Assembly (NCBI GenBank): GCA_011620595.1
Contig: WOYX01000049.1
Span: 1-35,799 of the forward strand
Direction: 5' to 3'
Length of the DNA: 35,799 nt
Source: Bacteroidales bacterium
GTDB lineage: Bacteria; Bacteroidota; Bacteroidia; Bacteroidales; VadinHA17
The notes under the pieces are model-generated. The model searched no databases. It was not told where the DNA came from and was given only the letters and a program-made list of their open reading frames with translations. The first letter of the stretch is position 1; every line of letters begins with the position of its first letter. Of this stretch, positions 30,903-35,799 are shown in pieces. Position numbers and translations under genes: made by a program.

Positions 30903-32480
30903 TTACTGTTCCTGTTCCAGCAGCTTCCAATCCACCTTTCCGGAAGGGAAGAAACCGATATCCATCACTTGCATCCTTTCGCCATGATCTGCCAGCCGTA
31001 CTTTGTACTCGTCCCAGCTGCGCATCTCCGCAGGTGTCCAGCCAATCTCGGCATATCCCGGAAGCCTTGGAAAGAGCAAGTATTCTGCTTCGGCACGGTC
31101 AGACACGGTTTCTGCCCATAGCGGTGCTTCAATCCCTATGATATTCTCCTTTTTTATCTCAGGAACCAGCGTGGCCGGATCCCAGTTGTATCCGTGGTCG
31201 ACCTCGATGTAGCCGGCCCAGTGCAAACCGTAAATGCTCGTCGAATCATATTGCATATCAATATAAGCATATTTCGATGGAGACATGAGAACCCGGGCTC
31301 CCTGCTCAATCCCTTTGACGGCATTCCCGGCCCTGGCCCAGTACTGAACAACAGAATTGGGTTTGAGTGTGGCATGGGCGATCTCATCCCACCCAAGAAT
31401 ACGTTTCCCGTATGATGTCACTATATCCTGTACCTTGTTGACAAAGTATACGTAGTCATTGAGTTTGGTAGAGTGTGATTCATCACCCCCGATATGAATG
31501 AAGGGTCCGGGTGTCAGGGCTGCCAGTTCACGTATGACATCATCCACAAATTTGTATGTTACATCGGACCTCGTGTTGAGGGTGCTGAATCCCACGTTTA
31601 TCCCGGTATAGAGCTCCGTAGCCTTCCCGTCTGTATTCAGACAGGGATAGGAGGCCAGTGCGGCATTGGTATGGCCCGGCATGTCTATCTCGGGAATTAC
31701 AGTCACATATCTCTCCTGCGCATAACTGACAATATCGGAATACTGCTCCTGGGTATAGAATCCGCCCTCACCTCCTCCGACTTCCGTCTTGGCTCCGTGT
31801 TCAGTAAGGTTGGGCCACGATTTTATCTCGATTCTCCAGCCCTGGTCGTCAGTTAGATGAAGATGCAACACATTCATCTTGTAGGCAGCCATCTGGTCGA
31901 TAAAGATCCTGATATCCTCCACGCTGAAGAAATGGCGGGCTACATCGCGCATTGCCCCGCGATAGGAATAGAGGGGGTAATCACGTATTGTGCCTGTGGC
32001 AATCTCCCACGGACCTTCCTGTGCCGTCGCAAACTCTATCCTGGCAGGCAGGAGCTGCCTGAGGGTCTGGATACCGTAAAAGATACCTGCCGGCTTGTTT
32101 GCTTTCACGGATAGACCTTTTTCGGAAACATTTAGTTCATAACCCTCATCGCCCAGCTCCTCTCCGACGTCAGCCAGAGAAAGCAAAATGTCGCCGCGGC
32201 CGGGTTCGGCTCCGGAAGAGATTACCTCCATGCCCAATCCTGTTGCCGGATTGAGTCTGTCAGCTAGGTAGTTGCCCAGCCGGACCATCTCCTCCGACCC
32301 ATCCTGAACATAGATGTCTGAATGCGGGGTCAGCCTGAAGGTTCCTCCTGCAGCTTCAACGAATACCGGCTTTGGTATGATGCTGTTGACGGTGAGATCG
32401 GTGGGTTCTGATGTACAGCCGGTCAGGCTTATTAATGCCACAAATGTCATAATTACCGTAATAAGATGTCTGCTTTTCAT
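30903..32480 (-). CDS. GH20 family beta-N-acetylhexosaminidase lipoprotein
   Basis: 525 aa with a lipoprotein signal (FVALISLTGC, Cys22). A GH20b N-terminal domain (about 30-170) leads into the catalytic barrel, with YRGAMRDVARHF, MNVLHLHLTDDQGWRIEI, EIDMPGHTNAAL, the catalytic pair D333-E334 in HIGGDE, and W residues in GIEAPLWAE. It removes terminal GlcNAc or GalNAc by substrate-assisted catalysis, from chitooligosaccharides, glycoproteins or peptidoglycan fragments. The ATG at 32480 is chosen because it begins the lipoprotein signal. GH20 precedes GH30 in what looks like a two-gene operon, with a -7 box at 32545-32552. Confidence 0.94.
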   Translation of the reverse strand: MKSRHLITVIMTFVALISLTGCTSEPTDLTVNSIIPKPVFVEAAGGTFRLTPHSDIYVQDGSEEMVRLGNYLADRLNPATGLGMEVISSGAEPGRGDILLSLADVGEELGDEGYELNVSEKGLSVKANKPAGIFYGIQTLRQLLPARIEFATAQEGPWEIATGTIRDYPLYSYRGAMRDVARHFFSVEDIRIFIDQMAAYKMNVLHLHLTDDQGWRIEIKSWPNLTEHGAKTEVGGGEGGFYTQEQYSDIVSYAQERYVTVIPEIDMPGHTNAALASYPCLNTDGKATELYTGINVGFSTLNTRSDVTYKFVDDVIRELAALTPGPFIHIGGDESHSTKLNDYVYFVNKVQDIVTSYGKRILGWDEIAHATLKPNSVVQYWARAGNAVKGIEQGARVLMSPSKYAYIDMQYDSTSIYGLHWAGYIEVDHGYNWDPATLVPEIKKENIIGIEAPLWAETVSDRAEAEYLLFPRLPGYAEIGWTPAEMRSWDEYKVRLADHGERMQVMDIGFFPSGKVDWKLLEQEQ

Positions 32481-32544
32481 ATTTGTCAAAAATTGTTCTG
32501 TTACTCTTCCTGAGCGCCTGTCTGCTGACATGCCGTTCTGCATT

Positions 32545-32552
32545 CAAATATA
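32545..32552 (-). promoter_or_regulatory. Candidate -7 box for the GH20-GH30 operon
   Basis: TATATTTG on the minus strand, an exact TAnnTTTG match, 64 bases before the GH20 ATG. No clear -33 TTG. Confidence 0.4.
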
Positions 32553-32640
32553 CATTATTTAAATAACGCATCGCCGGAGCACGGCAACGGTAATCCATGA
32601 AAGGATGCCATCTCACAGAACGTAATCGGCAAAAACCTGT

Positions 32641-32789
32641 CAGATGCTGATTGTGCAGGCTGCCTGCAGGATAATCCCATCAGATGGCGTCAGCTGGCAC
32701 CGTTTCAGGTTAACCTGATCAGGTGCTGACTGCATGGGATATCTTCAGATCAGCATTATCAAATGGCTCCGGCTGGCACAGCTTTCAGA
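32641..32789 (+). repeat. Imperfect tandem duplication upstream of the acyltransferase gene
   Basis: The two copies share blocks such as CAGATGCTGA/CAGGTGCTGA at the start, and CAGATGGCGTCAGCTGGCAC / CAAATGGCTCCGGCTGGCAC followed by TTTCAG near the end. They are offset by 79 bases, with lower similarity in the middle. The second copy ends just before the TATTTTTG box. Confidence 0.55.
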
Positions 32790-32796
32790 TAATTAT

Positions 32797-32804
32797 TATT
32801 TTTG
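32797..32804 (+). promoter_or_regulatory. Candidate -7 box for the lipid cassette
   Basis: TATTTTTG (exact TAnnTTTG) ends 11 bases before the ATG at 32816. This implies a nearly leaderless transcript; no TTG is seen at normal spacing. Confidence 0.38.
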
Positions 32805-32815
32805 TATACTCCGCC

Positions 32816-33679
32816 ATGAAGGTAGTAGACGCAAAAGAGTTCGAAACCCTTTCTTCACTCTTCAGGGGAGAGAGGGGACAGCGCCTGGCTGAATTCATAA
32901 TTCGGCTGCTGGCGATTGACAAGGTCAATTGGGTATATGATCACTCGGGCGCCTACACCGGTCCCGAATTTACCTCCCGGCTTCTTGATGACATCGGCGT
33001 CAGCTATGTGGTAGGCAATGCCGGGAGACTCAAAAATCTGCCTGACGGAGCCTTCATCACCGTTTCGAATCACCCTTACGGAGGCCTGGACGGGATAATG
33101 ACGATAGACCTGTTTGCCCGGCTGCGGCCCGATTACAGGTTGATGGTCAACAAGTTGCTGTCAAGGATAAAAACCCTCAACGATAACTTCATTTCGGTGA
33201 TCCCAACCGGCAATAAAAAGACGGGCGTAAAAGCTGCCAGCCTCAGGGGAGTACGCGAGACACTGGAGCACCTTCGTAACGGCCACCCCGCCGGCTTCTT
33301 TCCATCAGGTGCCGTCTCCGACTTCAGCCTGAGAGATATGCGTGTCAGGGACAGACAATGGCAGGAGAACATCCTCCACATGATCCGGTCTGCTAAGGTG
33401 CCCGTGCTGCCGGTTCGTTTCTTCGACGGTAACTCGGCTTTTTTCTACTTTCTGGGCCTCATAAGCTGGAGAATCCGAATCCTCAGGCTCCCCTCCGAGG
33501 TTTTTAACAAACGTGGAGAGCAGCAGCGTATCGGGATAGGCAACCTCATATCGGTTGAAGAGCAGCGGCAATTTGCTGATAATGTATCATTTGGGGCTTT
33601 TCTTCGGAAAATGGTATATGAAATGCCCCTGCCGGCATCATTTATACCGGGAAAAATGCTTAATCTTATGGCACTCTAA
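32816..33679 (+). CDS. PlsC-like acyltransferase (NHPxGGxDG subgroup)
   Basis: 287 aa. The acyltransferase block I is SNHPYGGLDG (H86 to D92), one residue longer between His and Asp than the classic HX4D. It is followed by a basic VNKLLSRI segment, NFISVIPTGNKKTG and a block III-like GFFPSGAVS. This form resembles O-acyltransferases that finish aminolipids such as ornithine or glycine lipids, and also ordinary lysophospholipid acyltransferases. Predicted to move an acyl chain onto a lipid hydroxyl at the inner membrane. ATG at 32816 (MKVVDAKEF); a longer in-frame start at 32723 lies upstream of the -7 box and looks non-coding. The CDP-alcohol gene begins 10 bases after its stop. Confidence 0.82.
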   Translation: MKVVDAKEFETLSSLFRGERGQRLAEFIIRLLAIDKVNWVYDHSGAYTGPEFTSRLLDDIGVSYVVGNAGRLKNLPDGAFITVSNHPYGGLDGIMTIDLFARLRPDYRLMVNKLLSRIKTLNDNFISVIPTGNKKTGVKAASLRGVRETLEHLRNGHPAGFFPSGAVSDFSLRDMRVRDRQWQENILHMIRSAKVPVLPVRFFDGNSAFFYFLGLISWRIRILRLPSEVFNKRGEQQRIGIGNLISVEEQRQFADNVSFGAFLRKMVYEMPLPASFIPGKMLNLMAL

Positions 33680-33689
33680 AGCGGTAGTG

Positions 33690-34403
33690 ATGACTGAAGA
33701 AAACTCCGGCAAAAAATCATTGAAGTCACTGCTTAACGGCGGCATTATCAAATCCGTCTTCAGTGACAGGGCAAGAACCAACCTCTTCAAGAAACAGGAG
33801 CAGGTTGCCATCTCATGGCTTGTTCAGCGTATCCCTTCATTTGTCAGCTCCAATCTTCTGACTGCAATCGGCTTCTTCGGCAACCTGATCGTGGCGGGCA
33901 GCTTTATCCTGGCATCTTACTTCAGCAGAAGCTTTCTCCTGTTGGGACTTCTTGGCTTTATGATCAGCTGGTTCGGTGATTCGCTTGATGGAAGGCTTGC
34001 TTACTACCGGAAAAAACCCAGGAAACTCTACGGCTTTGCTCTTGATATCACCATTGACTGGATAGGCATCTTCATTATCGGTTTCGGTTATATTGTTTAT
34101 GCCGAAGAGGTATGGGAGCTTTTCGGGTACGGCTTCGTTGTCATGTACGGTTGGGAGATGATAGTTGCCCTCATCAGGTACAAGATTACCGGCAGGTACT
34201 CGATCGACTCCGGACTGATCGGGCCGACAGAGGTGAGAATCATCATCGGTATCATCATGGTGGCGGAGGTCTTCCTCCCGGGATCACTCCTATATACCGC
34301 AGGTATTATTGTTATAGCCCTCTTTGTTTTCAATGTCATCGATACCAGAAAACTGCTCCGTGTGGCTGATGACATTGACAAAAAAGAGAAGCAGGAGCTT
34401 TAA
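33690..34403 (+). CDS. CDP-alcohol phosphatidyltransferase family protein with altered AR motif
   Basis: 237-aa membrane protein. The family motif is seen at D97-SL-D100-G101-RL-A104-Y105 ... Y114-G115-FAL-D119-ITI-D123. All four aspartates and the glycines are kept, but the arginine normally following the alanine is Tyr105, with a second Tyr and RKK behind it. The N-terminal 30 residues are soluble and charged, and about five or six membrane helices follow. The product lipid is unknown. The start at 33690 lies 10 bases after the acyltransferase stop; the GNAT gene follows after 34 bases, so the three genes should be one transcript. Confidence 0.83.
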   Translation: MTEENSGKKSLKSLLNGGIIKSVFSDRARTNLFKKQEQVAISWLVQRIPSFVSSNLLTAIGFFGNLIVAGSFILASYFSRSFLLLGLLGFMISWFGDSLDGRLAYYRKKPRKLYGFALDITIDWIGIFIIGFGYIVYAEEVWELFGYGFVVMYGWEMIVALIRYKITGRYSIDSGLIGPTEVRIIIGIIMVAEVFLPGSLLYTAGIIVIALFVFNVIDTRKLLRVADDIDKKEKQEL

Positions 34404-34437
34404 CCCGCTCCGAACCATACCATACAATCTGACTGAA

Positions 34438-35559
34438 ATGGGAGAAATAACAATCAAGGAGGTGATTACACGGAAAGAGCTCCGTGACTTCATCTATCTG
34501 CCTGAAAAAGTTCACAGGGACGAACCGGATTGGCTGCCACCTATATATATGGATGAATGGGAGATCTTCGACCGAAAGAAGAACAAGTCTTTCAGCTATG
34601 CTGACGCAATACTGCTGCTGGCATACAGGGACGGCAAACCGGTTGGCCGCATCATGGGACTGATAAATAAAAGGTATAATCAGATCAATAATGAAAACCA
34701 TGGCAGATTCTGCTTTATGGAATGCTATGACGACAGAGAGGTGTTCCATGCCCTCTTAGGCCATGTCGAGGAGTGGATCCGCCAAAACGGAATGACCATG
34801 ATTGTCGGGCCCCTGGGTTTCTCCGACAAGGACCCTCAGGGATTTCAGATCGAAGGATTTGAATACCCACAGTTTATCACCGCTGCCAACAATTCACCCT
34901 ACATGGTCCCCCTCATTGAGAACGAGGGCTACACGAAAAAAGTGGACCTTGTCGATTACCTGGGAGAGCTACCGAGAGTCTTTCCGGAAGTATATGAAAG
35001 GGTACTTGAAAGAGTCGGGAGGGCAGGGGAATTCAAAATCACCGAATTCCCGAGTAAGAAGAAACTGAAACCTTATATTATCAGTATTCTCGAACTGATG
35101 AACGAGACTTTCGCCGAGATTTACGGTTTTGTGCCTCTTACTGATAAGGAGAAGACAGACTTTGCCGCCCGCTATCTGCCAATCCTTGACCCGAAATTCA
35201 TCAAGGTCGTTGAAAAGGATGACCAGCTTATCGGTTTTGCCATAGGGATGCCCGACCTGAGCAAAGGTATAAAAGCCTGCCGCGGGCGACTCCTTCCGTT
35301 TGGCATATTCAGGGTGCTCAGGGAATCAAAGCGGTCAAGAAAGCTGATAATGATGCTTGGCGGGGTGAAAAAGGAATACAGGGGAAAAGGCATTGATGTC
35401 ATGATGGGGGTAAAGATACTTCAGGATGCCATTAACAGCAGAATGGAGACCATCGACAGCCATCTCGTCCTCGAGGACAACCTCAAAATGAGAGGCGAAT
35501 ACGAACGCATCGGTTGCAAGGTGGTTAAAAAGTTCCGGATATATCAGAAAGAGCTATAG
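34438..35559 (+). CDS. GNAT-fold N-acyltransferase-like protein (~370 aa family)
   Basis: 373 aa, soluble. It belongs to a family I recognise by HRDEPDWLPPIYMDEWEIFDRKKN near the N-terminus, PVGRIMGLINKRYN, FCFMECYDD, IVGPLGFSDKDPQGFQIEGFE, NNSPYMVPLIENEGYTKKVDLVDY, and a second GNAT-like half with GGVKKEYRGKGIDVMMG (acetyl-CoA/acyl-CoA loop) and LVLEDNLKMRGEYERIGCK. Such proteins are usually annotated only as GNAT N-acetyltransferases. Some bacterial lipid N-acyltransferases, including a ceramide synthase described in Caulobacter, come from the GNAT superfamily. Given its place in a lipid cassette, an N-acylation role in lipid synthesis is a reasonable but unproven inference. ATG at 34438. 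Confidence 0.78.
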   Translation: MGEITIKEVITRKELRDFIYLPEKVHRDEPDWLPPIYMDEWEIFDRKKNKSFSYADAILLLAYRDGKPVGRIMGLINKRYNQINNENHGRFCFMECYDDREVFHALLGHVEEWIRQNGMTMIVGPLGFSDKDPQGFQIEGFEYPQFITAANNSPYMVPLIENEGYTKKVDLVDYLGELPRVFPEVYERVLERVGRAGEFKITEFPSKKKLKPYIISILELMNETFAEIYGFVPLTDKEKTDFAARYLPILDPKFIKVVEKDDQLIGFAIGMPDLSKGIKACRGRLLPFGIFRVLRESKRSRKLIMMLGGVKKEYRGKGIDVMMGVKILQDAINSRMETIDSHLVLEDNLKMRGEYERIGCKVVKKFRIYQKEL

Positions 35560-35649
35560 CTCCAAGACCTTCGTCTGATGAGGCAATAGGTAGTAGTGAA
35601 AATGTTTCTATTATGGATTTTTGATATAATCAAATTTCGCAAATCACTT

Positions 35650-35799
35650 CAGACCTTCCGACCTCAGACCTTCAGACCTCAGACCTTCAGACCTTCCGAC
35701 CTTCAGACCTCAGACCTCAGACCTTCCGACCTTCAGACCTCAGACCTCAGACCTTCAGACCTCAGACCTTCAGACCTCAGACCTTCAGACCTCAGACCT
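35650..35799. repeat. Tandem array of mixed 7- and 8-base units
   Basis: Twenty consecutive units of CAGACCT or CAGACCTT, three of them with CCG in place of CAG, fill the last 150 bases and run off the window edge. Seven-base and eight-base units are interspersed, so no reading frame is kept. The array starts 90 bases after the GNAT stop codon, in a region with no other feature. Confidence 0.95.

Larger units (their letters stand above)
32481..32815. other. 335-bp divergent intergenic region with duplicated segment and palindrome
   Basis: No gene is seen. The region holds candidate promoter boxes for both flanking genes, an imperfect ~70-base direct duplication (32641-32710 and 32720-32789, offset 79) and a perfect 14-base palindrome TCAGGTTAACCTGA (32705-32718) at the junction of the copies. 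Confidence 0.6.

Noticed and set aside
32723-32815. Longer N-terminus for the acyltransferase
   Set aside because: The extension covers the candidate promoter box and part of the duplicated intergenic repeat, and lacks family similarity; the ATG at 32816 fits better.
35650-35799. CRISPR array
   Set aside because: Units are 7-8 bases with no spacers and no cas genes nearby.
1-35799. Phage, insertion sequence, toxin-antitoxin or defence system
   Set aside because: No transposase, integrase, nuclease or defence-type domain and no terminal inverted repeats were found in any recognised gene.

Overview
The window (about 35.8 kb, moderate GC) looks like chromosome of a free-living or plant-matter-degrading member of the Bacteroidota, probably Bacteroidales-like. 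The evidence is: the conserved ftsX-DUF3098-uppP-truB-queA gene order; a PorZ-type type IX secretion (T9SS) component; large secreted modular surface proteins; several SPII lipoprotein glycosidases; and upstream boxes of the form TAnnTTTG, in one case with a correctly spaced TTG, as expected for the Bacteroidota primary sigma factor. There is no sign of phage, insertion sequence, CRISPR array, tRNA or rRNA. The window opens inside a gene and ends inside a short tandem array, so it may be a whole assembly contig.

Layout. 1-2095 (-): 3'-truncated secreted adhesin/lectin (two repeated ~143-aa modules, a cadherin-like module, a C-type lectin domain, a PKD-like domain). 2238-2260: strong terminator of the next operon. 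2310-6052 (-): ftsX, DUF3098, uppP, truB, queA, i.e. cell-division, envelope-lipid and tRNA-modification housekeeping. 6160-7182 (-): branched-chain aminotransferase with a well-formed promoter. 7242-9362 (-) and 12523-13917 (-): two paralogous class III nucleotide cyclases with C-terminal HD-type domains, on either side of a + strand pair rdgB-porZ (9476-12387). 14019-19969 (+): recO, a GH3-family acyl-adenylate enzyme, a deoxynucleoside kinase and a secreted M16 zinc protease. 20468-26792 (-): a tightly overlapping series nhaA, 2H phosphoesterase (ThpR-like), GH106 rhamnosidase and GH28 polygalacturonase, which suggests pectin or rhamnogalacturonan use. 26905-27303 (-): small lipoprotein. 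27576-29206 (+): CDP-alcohol phosphotransferase, TauE/SafE permease and a probable gene remnant. 29353-32480 (-): GH20 hexosaminidase and GH30 glycosidase lipoproteins. 32816-35559 (+): a three-gene lipid-type cassette (acyltransferase, CDP-alcohol phosphotransferase, GNAT-fold protein). 35650-35799: tandem array of mixed 7- and 8-base units running off the end.

The most unusual items are: (i) the paired adenylate-cyclase-like proteins, one with an intact HD phosphohydrolase domain and one with the same domain stripped of its metal ligands and carrying a tandem decapeptide repeat after its signal peptide; (ii) three in-phase copies of the porZ C-terminal codons, each closed by its own stop; (iii) the acyltransferase/CDP-alcohol/GNAT cassette, which may make a membrane lipid; (iv) the 7/8-base array. 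None of these is proven to be a new system. All function calls come from motif recognition by eye, without database searches.
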